Assembly (NCBI GenBank): GCA_021769225.1
Contig: JAETTH010000005.1
Span: 1-57,318 of the forward strand
DNA: 57,318 bases
Origin: Erysipelotrichaceae bacterium
GTDB lineage: Bacteria; Bacillota; Clostridia; TANB77; CAG-508
Reading direction: 5' to 3'
Position numbers and translations under genes: made by a program. This document shows positions 34,835-43,495 of the stretch, piece by piece (the stretch's first letter is position 1; the number at the start of each line of letters is the position of its first letter). The notes beneath the pieces are model-generated. The model made no database searches, was not told the DNA's origin, and was given only the letters and a program-made list of their open reading frames with translations.

Positions 34835-35047
34835 TTATGTTTTTTGGGGTAAAATTTTAATTAAATCTTCTTTTTGTTGTTTCCTTATTGGATTACTCAT
34901 AGCCTTATTATCTCCTTTGACACTCATTACTTCTGTTATTACTCTATTGACACCATCTTTGATGTTTCTATATTCATAATCAATAAATACAATTCTAACT
35001 TTTAATCCTAAAACTTCTGGATAATAAACTTTTGCATAAGAAAACAT
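34835..35047 (-). CDS. Small orphan protein coupled to the pentapeptide gene
   Basis: A possible 70-residue protein (start MFSYAKVYYPEVLG, end LIKILPQKT). The ATG at 35047 follows the pentapeptide gene stop by one base (TAG-T-ATG), so translation could be coupled; no separate ribosome site is seen. A longer version from 35071 would overlap the upstream gene. The composition looks protein-like (KVRIVFIDYEYRN) but I recognise no family, and it may be a fragment of a lost gene. Confidence 0.35.
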   Translation of the reverse strand: MFSYAKVYYPEVLGLKVRIVFIDYEYRNIKDGVNRVITEVMSVKGDNKAMSNPIRKQQKEDLIKILPQKT

Positions 35048-35048
35048 A

Positions 35049-35690
35049 CTAGTCTTTAATAATAAGTCCAAATATTTTAGCTAAATTAGCAGCTTGATAA
35101 CTAGTTACAATACATCCTTTTAATTCTAGAGGAGAGACAACTAATCCTTCTATTTGTGAAGTTGTGAAATCAATTCCAGCTAAGGGTGTCTTGGAAAAAG
35201 TGGCTAAAGTAAGATTACAATTTTGAAATAGAATAGAGGAGATATTAGTTTCATTAAATACACAAGATTCCATATTGTTATTTTCAAAGCCAATATTTTT
35301 TAGCCTAGCAAAGGAAAAGTTAATGTATTTTAAGTTACAATCTTTTAAGGTAACTTGATAACAGAAAGAGGAAGAAAAGTTACATCCTACTAATTTACAA
35401 TTAATAAACTCCACACGTACAAGATTTGAATTACTAAAATCAGTATTAGAAAAATCACAATTTTCAAAAATGATATCAGTAAAACTACATTTATAAAAAT
35501 TAGAGTCTTTAAAAATACAAGAAGTAAATTTACATTTCTCAAAATCTAATAAATCAACTTGAACAACTTGTTTAACTTCCAAAAAAGAAATATCAGAAAT
35601 ACTATCTTCCATATTTACTGCTAGTTGTATTTGCTCTTCTAAATCTATTTTATCTTCTAAACTACCTAAGATTGGTTTTACTATTTTCAT
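35049..35690 (-). CDS. Pentapeptide-repeat protein (Qnr-like)
   Basis: A 213-residue protein built from A(D/N)LXX-type five-residue repeats (CKFTSCIFKDSNFYKCSF and onward) over about residues 50-165, which fold into a right-handed four-sided helix. The C-terminal TPLAGIDF...SPLELKGCIV...QAANLAKIFGL resembles the end of Qnr-type proteins, DNA mimics that shield gyrase from quinolones. N-terminal residues 1-45 are outside the repeats. No resistance role can be claimed from sequence alone. TAGGTGATG precedes the start. It stands next to gene-free DNA in an accessory-looking block. Confidence 0.85.
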   Translation of the reverse strand: MKIVKPILGSLEDKIDLEEQIQLAVNMEDSISDISFLEVKQVVQVDLLDFEKCKFTSCIFKDSNFYKCSFTDIIFENCDFSNTDFSNSNLVRVEFINCKLVGCNFSSSFCYQVTLKDCNLKYINFSFARLKNIGFENNNMESCVFNETNISSILFQNCNLTLATFSKTPLAGIDFTTSQIEGLVVSPLELKGCIVTSYQAANLAKIFGLIIKD

Positions 35691-35801
35691 CTTTTCATCA
35701 CCTAAGGATATTATACAAATTAATTAAGAAAAAAGAAACATAGTTATAGTATTTTTTTGTAACTTGTGATATATATTAAGAAAGAAAAGGAGCGTGATTT
35801 T

Positions 35802-36629
35802 GTGAAGATTACAGATCGCAAGGAATTAGAAGAAATTGCAAAAAAGATAAGAATAGACATTATTGAACAAGTATATAGTGGAAAATCTGGACATCCAGGA
35901 GGCGCACTTTCAATTGCAGATATTTTAACTGTTTTATATTTTAATCAAATGAATATTAATCCAGATAATCCAAAATCAAGTGGACGTGACAGGTTGGTTT
36001 TATCGAAAGGACATGCCTCAGCTGCTTTATATGCTACTTTGGCAGAAAGAGGATATTTTCCTAAAAAAGAATTAAAAACATTTCGCAAGTTAGAAGGAAA
36101 GCTTCAAGGACATCCAGATATGAATAAAGTATCAGGTGTTGATATGACATCAGGATCTTTAGGACAGGGACTTTCTGTGGCAAATGGTATGGCATTATCA
36201 TCAAAATTAAATCGAGATGGTTTTCGTGTTTATTGTATTTTAGGAGATGGAGAACTAGAAGAAGGTCAAGTTTGGGAAGCTGCTATGACATCTAGCAAAT
36301 ACAAGCTTGATAATTTATGTGTTATTGTGGATAATAACGGATTACAAATTGATGGTTCTGTTAAAGAAGTAAAGGGATTAAAACATATTGGTGCTAAATT
36401 TGAAAGTTTTGGATTTTATGTCATTAAGATTGATGGGCACAATATAGAGGATCTTTTATCTGCTTTTGAAGAGGCAAAAAGGATAAAAGAAAAGCCAACA
36501 GTAATTATTGCTAATACCATAAAAGGAAAAGGGGTTTCTTTTATGGAAGATAAAGTAGAGTGGCATGGAAAAGCCCCAAGTGAAGAAGAATATCAGTTAG
36601 CAATGCATGAACTAGAGGGAAGAGAATAA
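35802..36629 (+). CDS. Transketolase, N-terminal subunit
   Basis: A 275-residue thiamine-diphosphate-binding half of a split transketolase. It has SGHPGGALS, a KGHASAALYA-type motif and the TPP motif GDGELEEGQVWE...DNNG. The GTG at 35802 is 9 nt after AAAAGGAG; an earlier GTG at 35766 precedes that site and is rejected. It works with the next gene product to move two-carbon units in the pentose phosphate pathway. The gap to its partner is 13 bp, with its own AGGAGG. Confidence 0.95.
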   Translation: MKITDRKELEEIAKKIRIDIIEQVYSGKSGHPGGALSIADILTVLYFNQMNINPDNPKSSGRDRLVLSKGHASAALYATLAERGYFPKKELKTFRKLEGKLQGHPDMNKVSGVDMTSGSLGQGLSVANGMALSSKLNRDGFRVYCILGDGELEEGQVWEAAMTSSKYKLDNLCVIVDNNGLQIDGSVKEVKGLKHIGAKFESFGFYVIKIDGHNIEDLLSAFEEAKRIKEKPTVIIANTIKGKGVSFMEDKVEWHGKAPSEEEYQLAMHELEGRE

Positions 36630-36642
36630 GGAGGGGAAGAAA

Positions 36643-37578
36643 ATGGATGAGACAAAAAAGATAGCAACTCGTCAAAGTTATGGAGAGGCGTTAAAAGAGT
36701 TGGGAAAGGAGAATCCAGAAATTGTTGTTTTAGATGCTGATTTGTCAGCTGCAACAAAAACATCTATATTTGCAAAAGAGTTTCCGCATAGATTTTTTGA
36801 TATTGGTATTTCAGAACAAGATATGATAGGAACTGCAGCAGGTTTTGCAACAACAGGAAAGATTCCATATGCATCTACATTTGCTGTATTTGCTGCAGGA
36901 CGAGCTTATGATCAGATTCGAAATAGTGTCTGTTATCCAAATCTAAATGTTAAGATTTGTGCTACTCATGCAGGTGTTACAGTAGGGGAAGATGGAGCGA
37001 CTCACCAAATGCTAGAAGATTTAGGATTAATGAGAGGTCTGCCTAATATGAAGGTTTTCTCACCATCTGATGATAGGCAAACAAAATGGCTGATAAAAGA
37101 AATTTCAAAAGTAGAGGGACCTGTTTATGTGAGACTTGCAAGACTTGCCACTCCTGTCATTTATGATGAAGATCAAGAGTTTGAAATAGGAAAAGCAATT
37201 GAATTTGGAACAGGAGAAGATGCAACTGTTATTGCAACTGGTGTAACTGTTTGTCAGGCATTAAAAGCAAAGGCTGAGCTAGAAAAGCAAGGAATTTATA
37301 TTCGTGTTTTAGATATGTTCTCTATTAAGCCGATTGATGAAGAGGCAATTATAAAGGCTGCAAAGGAGACAAAGCACATTATTACTGTTGAAGATCACAG
37401 TGTGATTCATGGTCTTGGTAGTGCTGTTTGTGATGTTCTTTGTCAAAAATATCCATGCCAAATAACCAAAATGGGAATTCAAGATGAGTTTGGTAAGTCT
37501 GGAAAAGCAGAGGAGCTAATGAAATATTTTAAGATTACAGCAGAGGATATTGTAGAAGAGGTTAAGAAGAGTAAATAA
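36643..37578 (+). CDS. Transketolase, C-terminal subunit
   Basis: A 311-residue partner of the N-terminal subunit, containing the pyrimidine-binding domain (GISEQDMIGTAAGFA) and the C-terminal transketolase domain. A split two-gene transketolase is common in Clostridia and archaea. Together the two lengths equal one full transketolase. AGGAGGGGAAG precedes the ATG. Confidence 0.95.
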   Translation: MDETKKIATRQSYGEALKELGKENPEIVVLDADLSAATKTSIFAKEFPHRFFDIGISEQDMIGTAAGFATTGKIPYASTFAVFAAGRAYDQIRNSVCYPNLNVKICATHAGVTVGEDGATHQMLEDLGLMRGLPNMKVFSPSDDRQTKWLIKEISKVEGPVYVRLARLATPVIYDEDQEFEIGKAIEFGTGEDATVIATGVTVCQALKAKAELEKQGIYIRVLDMFSIKPIDEEAIIKAAKETKHIITVEDHSVIHGLGSAVCDVLCQKYPCQITKMGIQDEFGKSGKAEELMKYFKITAEDIVEEVKKSK

Positions 37579-37645
37579 AATGTTGAAAAATGGAAGAAAA
37601 AGTAGTATAGTGTGGATATTAAATAAATAGAAAGGATGAAGCCAG

Positions 37646-37822
37646 ATGATAACCAGATTATTTGGTGACAGAAAAGAAAAGGTAACAAAAAATCATCAGG
37701 AAGAAGGTGGAATCCAAGAGCTAACGAAAAAAGAAGAGTTAAAATGGTTTATAAACCAGATTGATACAGATGAAAGAGTTTCAAGCTTAGCAAAGAAATG
37801 GAGAAATATCGTTAGTTCTTAA
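37646..37822 (+). CDS. Small orphan protein (58 aa)
   Basis: A 58-residue charged protein (MITRLFGDRKEK...WRNIVSS). AAAGGATG lies 10 bp before the ATG at 37646; a nearer ATG at 37637 gives only ten codons in another frame. A strong terminator follows directly, which supports a real gene. It is about 70 bp after the transketolase pair and may share its transcript. The C-terminus (ERVSSLAKKWRNI) forms a short helix. Family not recognised. Confidence 0.6.
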   Translation: MITRLFGDRKEKVTKNHQEEGGIQELTKKEELKWFINQIDTDERVSSLAKKWRNIVSS

Positions 37823-37826
37823 GTAG

Positions 37827-37861
37827 AATATCTCGGATTAATTAATCCGGGATATTTTTTG
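37827..37861 (+). terminator. Terminator after the 58-aa gene
   Basis: AATATC..CGGATTAA / TTAATCCG..GATATT with one T-G bulge, followed by T6. Confidence 0.85.
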
Positions 37862-38025
37862 TAAAAGAGGAAAAAGTAGAAAAAAGAAGAAAGAAAAAAG
37901 AAAAGCTAAGAAATAGTAAAAATTACAAACTTTTTTTCAGTTTAAAGTATTGCAAAGTGTCGAATTTATTGTTATGATGTATTTGTATAATAATATTAAA
38001 AATGTACTTTTAAGGAGTGCCAAAG

Positions 38026-38712
38026 ATGATTGAATTTAGAAATGTTAGTAAAACTTATGATACTGGAACTGAAGCTGTACATAATGCTAATTTTAAAATA
38101 GAAAAAGGAGAGTTTGCTTTCCTTGTTGGATCTTCTGGTTCGGGGAAATCTACTATTATTAAGATGATTCTAAAAGAAGAAGAGCCAACTTCTGGTAACA
38201 TTATTATTAATGGAAAGGATACAACTTTCTTAAAGCCAAAGAGAGTTCCATTTTTAAGAAGAAGTATGGGGGTAGTGTTTCAAGACTTTAGACTTCTTCC
38301 AGATAAGACAGTCTATGATAATGTAGCATTTGCGATGTATATTGTAAAAGCTACTCCAAGACATATTAGAAGACAAGTACCAATGGTGCTTTCTTTAGTA
38401 GGGTTAAGTGGAAAGGCTAAAATGTATCCAAATGAGTTATCTGGTGGTGAGCAGCAAAGAGTTGCATTAGCAAGAGCACTAGTAAATAATCCATCTATGT
38501 TAATTGCAGATGAGCCTACAGGAAACTTAGATCCAGATACTGCATGGGATATTATGAATCTAATTAATGATATTAACTTAAGAGGAACAACTGTAGTAGT
38601 TGCAACACACGCAAAAGATATTGTTGATAAAATGAAAAAAAGAGTTATTCATATCAAAGATGGCAATATCATAAGAGATGATAAAAAAGGTGGGTATGAT
38701 TGTGAGATATAA
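38026..38712 (+). CDS. ftsE: Cell division ATP-binding protein FtsE
   Basis: A 228-residue ABC ATPase. Walker A GSSGSGKST, signature LSGGEQQRVALARAL, Walker B LIADEPTGNLD and the H-loop (VVATHAKD) are present. With FtsX it converts ATP hydrolysis into activation of cell-wall hydrolases across the membrane. The ATG at 38026 lies 8 nt after TAAGGAG; the GTG at 38017 overlaps that site and is rejected. A TATAAT at 37986-37991 is a likely -10. It overlaps the ftsX start. Confidence 0.95.
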   Translation: MIEFRNVSKTYDTGTEAVHNANFKIEKGEFAFLVGSSGSGKSTIIKMILKEEEPTSGNIIINGKDTTFLKPKRVPFLRRSMGVVFQDFRLLPDKTVYDNVAFAMYIVKATPRHIRRQVPMVLSLVGLSGKAKMYPNELSGGEQQRVALARALVNNPSMLIADEPTGNLDPDTAWDIMNLINDINLRGTTVVVATHAKDIVDKMKKRVIHIKDGNIIRDDKKGGYDCEI

Positions 38713-39601
38713 TGTAGTTGGATACCTTTTAGGAGAAGGTTTTAGAAATGTATTTAAAAATAAGAAATCGACAATAGCATCTCTATGTATTATGTGTGCA
38801 ACTATGTTGATTTTTGGTTTCTTCTTTTGTATAGGAGAAAATATAAATCATATATTAGATACCATTGAAGGGGCGCAAGGAATTAGCGTTTTTATTAAAA
38901 ATGATACTTCAGAAGAGCGTATTAAAGAAATTGGAGAAGAGATTTTAGCAATTGAAGGAGTTAATAAAATAGAATATCGTTCAAAAGAAGATGCTTTAAA
39001 TCAAATGAAAGATTGGTTAAAAGATAAACAATATTTACTTGCAGGTTACGATAAGGTAAATATCTTCCCAGCTTCTTATGTTGTAACTTTAACAGATTTA
39101 AATTTAAGTCAAAGTGTACAAGAACAAATCTTAAAGATAAATGATATTAAAAGTATAGAAAGTAGTGAAAAGACAATTTCAACTTTAATTAGTTTAGCAA
39201 AAGGAATTCAAATTGGAACAGCTGTATTTTTAGTATTATTAATTGTAATTTCAGTATTTATTATTTCAAATACCATAAAACTTACAGTACATGCAAGAAG
39301 GAAAGAAATATCAATTATGAAATATGTTGGAGCAACTAATAGTTTTATTCGTTGGCCATTTATTATTGAAGGTATTACTATTGGAATTTTATCAGCATTG
39401 ATTTCTGTTGTATTAATTGGTATTTTATATAATATTATTACAACAAATATTATGGCATCAGAATTAGCAGCAACAATTAATTTAAGTTTACTAAGTTTTT
39501 CGGATATGTTTACTTTAATTATGATTGTGTATGTAGGACTAGGTATTGGAATTGGTATTATTGGTAGTACGATTTCTATGAGAAAGTACTTAAAAGTATA
39601 G
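38696..39601 (+). CDS. ftsX: Cell division membrane protein FtsX
   Basis: A 301-residue permease-like protein with a first membrane span (about 27-47), a large external loop (about 50-165) that contacts hydrolases, and three C-terminal spans. The GEGFRNVFKNKKSTIAS start is typical. It overlaps ftsE by 17 bp. ATG 38696 is 5 nt from AAAGGTGG, and GTG 38702 is an alternative. It signals to the secreted coiled-coil hydrolases encoded just downstream. Confidence 0.94.
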   Translation: MIVRYNVVGYLLGEGFRNVFKNKKSTIASLCIMCATMLIFGFFFCIGENINHILDTIEGAQGISVFIKNDTSEERIKEIGEEILAIEGVNKIEYRSKEDALNQMKDWLKDKQYLLAGYDKVNIFPASYVVTLTDLNLSQSVQEQILKINDIKSIESSEKTISTLISLAKGIQIGTAVFLVLLIVISVFIISNTIKLTVHARRKEISIMKYVGATNSFIRWPFIIEGITIGILSALISVVLIGILYNIITTNIMASELAATINLSLLSFSDMFTLIMIVYVGLGIGIGIIGSTISMRKYLKV

Positions 39602-39635
39602 AATAAAAATAGAAAGGATAAAAGAGTAACAAAAA

Positions 39636-40808
39636 ATGAAAAAAATAATTTTCACATTTTTTGTTCTGATTCTAAGTATTAGTATCCTTACAGTTAGTGT
39701 ATTTGCTACAAATGTAGAAGAATTAAATCAAAAAAAAGATGAGCTTAATGCACAAATTACAGAGGCAAATGGGCAGTTGCAAGAAATACAAGGGGAGATG
39801 ACAACAACTTTAAGACAGATTAATGAGTTAAATGAAACCATTCGCCAGTATGAAAGTGATGTGCAAGAATTAAGTCAAAAATTAGAAAACCTACAATTAT
39901 CTGTAGATGAAAATGAAAGGAAGTTACAAGTCTCAGAACAAAAATATAATATACAAAAACAAGGGCTAGAAGAAAGACTAGTAGCTATTTATGAGGCTGG
40001 AGAAATTTCCTATTTAGATGTATTACTTGGATCAGGTAGTATGGTAGAATTTATTACTAATTATTATTTAGTAACAGAGCTTGCAAAATATGATACAGAG
40101 CTTTTAGAAGAAATGGAGAAAGAAAAAAATAATATCGAAATTGCTAAAAAAGCTCTAGAAGGACAAAAAGAGCAAGCTAAAACATTGAAAGCAAAAAAAG
40201 AACAAATGGCAGTTGTTCTTCAAAATACAAAAACAGTACAAAGTAATTATATGGCTCAATTGACAGACAAAGAAAGAGCAATGCAAGAAAGAATTGACTA
40301 CTATGAGTCTCAAACTGTATTAGTAGAACAAGAAATACAAAATATCTTATTAGCAGAAGCAAATCCAAATTATGTTGGTGGAATTATGGCTTGGCCAGCA
40401 CCTGGTTATACCAGAATTACATCACCATATGGAATGAGAACACATCCAATTACAGGAGTGTATAAATTACATACAGGAGTAGATATTGGAGCTCCAATTG
40501 GGGCAAACTTTATTGCTGCAAATGATGGAACTGTAGTAAAAGCAGAATATAATCCAGCTTATGGAAACATGGTATTAATTGATCATGGTGGTGGGATTTC
40601 CACTTTATATGCTCATGGTTCGCAAATTATGGTTTCAGTAGGACAAGCAGTAAAACGTGGAGATGTGGTATTAAAAGTAGGGCAGACAGGATATGCAACA
40701 GGACCACATGCTCATTTTGAAGTAAGGGTAAATGGAGCTTATGTAGATCCAATGCCATATATTACATCTAATAGTTCTTCACAAGAAGGAGAAGGAGAAA
40801 ATAATTAG
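39636..40808 (+). CDS. Coiled-coil M23 murein hydrolase 1 (CwlO/EnvC-like)
   Basis: A 390-residue secreted protein with a signal peptide (cut near VFA-T25), a long antiparallel coiled coil (about 28-235) and a C-terminal LytM/M23 metallopeptidase. Zinc ligands appear intact: HTGVD and HAHFEV. The coiled coil carries the segment AIYEAGEISYLDVLLGSGS, shared with the next two genes and likely to be part of the FtsX-contact hairpin. It cuts peptide bonds in peptidoglycan for growth or daughter-cell separation. It starts 34 bp after ftsX. The N-terminal Q/E/L-rich heptads are long and regular. Confidence 0.9.
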   Translation: MKKIIFTFFVLILSISILTVSVFATNVEELNQKKDELNAQITEANGQLQEIQGEMTTTLRQINELNETIRQYESDVQELSQKLENLQLSVDENERKLQVSEQKYNIQKQGLEERLVAIYEAGEISYLDVLLGSGSMVEFITNYYLVTELAKYDTELLEEMEKEKNNIEIAKKALEGQKEQAKTLKAKKEQMAVVLQNTKTVQSNYMAQLTDKERAMQERIDYYESQTVLVEQEIQNILLAEANPNYVGGIMAWPAPGYTRITSPYGMRTHPITGVYKLHTGVDIGAPIGANFIAANDGTVVKAEYNPAYGNMVLIDHGGGISTLYAHGSQIMVSVGQAVKRGDVVLKVGQTGYATGPHAHFEVRVNGAYVDPMPYITSNSSSQEGEGENN

Positions 40809-40825
40809 GAAGCGGAGGAAAAGAA

Positions 40826-42058
40826 ATGAAGAGATTTTTTAAAACTTCACTTGTTATCTTACTTTGTATCATCCTATGTACCAGTGTTGTTTTGGCAAGT
40901 CAAAAATCTGACTTAGAGAACCAAAAAGAAGATGTTAATAATCAGATTAATGACAAAAAAGTAGAGATAGAGGATGTAAAAAAAGAAATTTCTGGAACAT
41001 TGGCAGAGGTACAAGAGGTAACTTCTAAGATTGAATCTTGTGAAGATGAGATTAGTGATTTGGAAAATCAAATTGATGATTTAGAAGATACAATTGTTGA
41101 GACGGAAAAGAAATTAAAAGAAGCAGAAGAAGATTATGAGGAAAAGCAAGAACTTTTGGATGCTAGATTAGTTGCTATCTATGAGGCTGGCGAAGTTTCT
41201 TATCTAGATGTATTATTAGGTTCAGGAAGTATTACAGAATTAATTTCAAACTATTATTTAGTACAACAATTAGCAGAATGTGATACAGAGGTATTAAATC
41301 AAATAGAAAAAGAGAAAAAAGAAATAGAAGAAGCCAAAACAAAATTAGAAGAAAGTAAGAGAGCAATTCAAGAAGCAAAAACCAAAAGAGAAACAAAAGC
41401 ATTAGAATTAAAAACTCAAAAAGCAGAAAAAAATAAAAAGGTAAATCAATTAAATGATGAACAAAAGAAACTACAAGCAGAGTTAGAACAATTTGAAAAA
41501 GATAAAAAAGACATTGAAAATCAATTAGCTGAAATTGCAAGAAAAGAGCAAGAAAATAACTCGGGAAAAGATAACATAGTAGATACACCAAGTAAGAGTG
41601 GATATATTAGTCCAATTGCAGGACTTACAAAAGCTAATATTACTTGTGGATATTATGGATATTCTGGTCATACAGGAGTAGATTTTAGTGGTGGACTATA
41701 TGGAAGAGATGTAAGAGCAGTAAAAGATGGAACTGTTGTTACGTCTACAACGAAATATGGTAGTATACCAAACTATGGCTCAAATGGTAGCTATGTTGGC
41801 TCTTTTGCAAGTTATGGGGAGTATATTATTATCAACCACCATGATGGAACTATGACACTTTATGCACATGGTAAACCAGGCTCAAGAAGAGTTCGTGAAG
41901 GACAAGAAGTAAAACAAGGACAGACTATTATGCAGGTTGGAAATACAGGAAATGTACTTCCAAGACCAACTCCAGGTGATCCGTTAAGAGGTACTCATTT
42001 ACATTTTGAGGTAAGAGTTAATGGTAGAGTAGTAAATCCAACACCATATTTACCATAA
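40826..42058 (+). CDS. Coiled-coil M23 murein hydrolase 2 (CwlO/EnvC-like)
   Basis: A 410-residue paralogue of the preceding protein: signal peptide (cut near VLA-S), coiled coil to about 255, then an M23 domain with HTGVDFSGG and HLHFEV zinc motifs. An insert of Gly/Ser-rich sequence (YGSIPNYGSNGSYVGS) sits within the peptidase. It shares the segment EAGEVSYLDVLLGSGSITE with the third copy almost residue for residue. GCGGAGG precedes the ATG, 17 bp after copy 1. A terminator follows. Confidence 0.9.
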   Translation: MKRFFKTSLVILLCIILCTSVVLASQKSDLENQKEDVNNQINDKKVEIEDVKKEISGTLAEVQEVTSKIESCEDEISDLENQIDDLEDTIVETEKKLKEAEEDYEEKQELLDARLVAIYEAGEVSYLDVLLGSGSITELISNYYLVQQLAECDTEVLNQIEKEKKEIEEAKTKLEESKRAIQEAKTKRETKALELKTQKAEKNKKVNQLNDEQKKLQAELEQFEKDKKDIENQLAEIARKEQENNSGKDNIVDTPSKSGYISPIAGLTKANITCGYYGYSGHTGVDFSGGLYGRDVRAVKDGTVVTSTTKYGSIPNYGSNGSYVGSFASYGEYIIINHHDGTMTLYAHGKPGSRRVREGQEVKQGQTIMQVGNTGNVLPRPTPGDPLRGTHLHFEVRVNGRVVNPTPYLP

Positions 42059-42090
42059 TAATAAAGTAAAAAATGATTTTTAATTTTACA

Positions 42091-42124
42091 AAAGTAGTAA
42101 GAATCTTCTTACTACTTTTTTTGT
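42091..42124 (+). terminator. Terminator after hydrolase 2
   Basis: AAAGTAGTAAGAA / TTCTTACTACTTT (42091-42103, 42106-42118) followed by T. Confidence 0.88.
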
Positions 42125-42219
42125 GTTTTTTTTGTAAAAACCCTTCCATAAATTTTCTTTTGTAGTATAATGTAAAAGTATGAAACCTCAGAAAAAGAAT
42201 TGTAATAAATGGAGGATCT

Positions 42220-43377
42220 ATGAAAAAAATTTTAAAGATTTCATTGACAGTATTTATTTGTATTATTTTATGTACTAATATTGCTTTAGCAAGTCAAACA
42301 TCAGATTTGCAAAGTGAACAAGAAAAAAATAATAGTGAAATAAGACAAAATGAGCAAAAACAGCAGGAAATAAAAAATGAACTTTCTTCTGTTGTAAAAC
42401 AAGTAGAAGAATTGTCTAATAAAATTAGTAGTTATGAAGATGAAATTGACAAATTAAATGATCAAATTTCTGGACTTCAAAAAGAAATTAAGCAAACAGA
42501 GGAAAATTTAGGAAAGGCACAAAAAGATTATGAGGAGAAACAAGAGCTTTTAGATGCAAGATTAGTTGCTATTTATGAAGCCGGGGAAGTTTCTTATCTA
42601 GATGTATTACTAGGTTCAGGGAGTATTACAGAACTAATTTCTAACTATTATTTAGTACAACAACTAGCAGAGTTTGATACAGAAGTATTAAGTCAAATTG
42701 AACAAGAAAAGAAAGAAATTGAAGAAGCAAAAACAAAATTAGAACAAGATAAAAAATCTTTAGATGATGCCAAAGCTATGCAAGAACAAAAAGCGCAAGA
42801 ACTAAAATCACAAAAGGCAGAAAAAGATAAAAAGGCATCAGAATTATCTGAAAGTGAAAGAAAGGTTCAAGAAGAAATTGACGACTTAAAACAGGCAAAC
42901 CGTGATATTGATAAAAAAATTGCACAAATTATGGCAAGTCAATCATCTAATAGCTCTAATATCACATCCAATCCTAGTGCGAGTGGATATATTAGACCAG
43001 TACAAGGATATCCTATTACAACTGGACTATATTATTCAAGCGGAGCATACCATGGAGCAGTTGATTTTAGTGGCTCAGGAATTAGTGGAAAACCAGTATT
43101 AGCAGTAAAGGATGGAACTGTTATATTAACACAAAGATTAACAACCAGTTATGGAAATTATGTTATGATTAATCATCATGACGGAACCATTACATTATAT
43201 GCTCATGGACAAGAGGGTTCAATTTGTGTTAGTGAAGGACAAGAGGTAAAACAAGGACAACAAATTATGAGAGTAGGCTCAACAGGAAACTCAACAGGAC
43301 CACATTTACATTTTGAAGTAAGATTAAGTCCAGGATATTATTCAAATAGGGTAAATCCAATACCATATTTACCATAA
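42220..43377 (+). CDS. Coiled-coil M23 murein hydrolase 3 (CwlO/EnvC-like)
   Basis: A 385-residue paralogue with a signal peptide (cut near ALA-S), coiled coil and M23 domain. The first zinc motif reads HGAVDFSG (HxxxD kept) and the second HLHFEV. Much closer to copy 2 than to copy 1, including the C-terminal NPIPYLP. It is separated from copy 2 by a terminator and has its own TATAAT (42166-42171) within GTAGTATAATGTA, so it can be expressed apart from ftsEX. TGGAGGATCT precedes the ATG. Confidence 0.9.
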   Translation: MKKILKISLTVFICIILCTNIALASQTSDLQSEQEKNNSEIRQNEQKQQEIKNELSSVVKQVEELSNKISSYEDEIDKLNDQISGLQKEIKQTEENLGKAQKDYEEKQELLDARLVAIYEAGEVSYLDVLLGSGSITELISNYYLVQQLAEFDTEVLSQIEQEKKEIEEAKTKLEQDKKSLDDAKAMQEQKAQELKSQKAEKDKKASELSESERKVQEEIDDLKQANRDIDKKIAQIMASQSSNSSNITSNPSASGYIRPVQGYPITTGLYYSSGAYHGAVDFSGSGISGKPVLAVKDGTVILTQRLTTSYGNYVMINHHDGTITLYAHGQEGSICVSEGQEVKQGQQIMRVGSTGNSTGPHLHFEVRLSPGYYSNRVNPIPYLP

Positions 43378-43385
43378 AGCTAAAT

Positions 43386-43425
43386 TAGGGGTTTAGAAGA
43401 AAAACTTCTAACTCCTATTTATTTT
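43386..43425 (+). terminator. Hairpin after hydrolase 3
   Basis: TAGGGGTTTAGAAG pairs with CTTCTAACTCCTA across an AAAAA loop; the T tract after it is interrupted (TTTATTTT). Confidence 0.6.
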
Positions 43426-43495
43426 GAACATTGATACTATTTGAATTAATTGGGTAGTATAATGTATAAGATAAAGAAAGAGAAGGGATAAAGAA

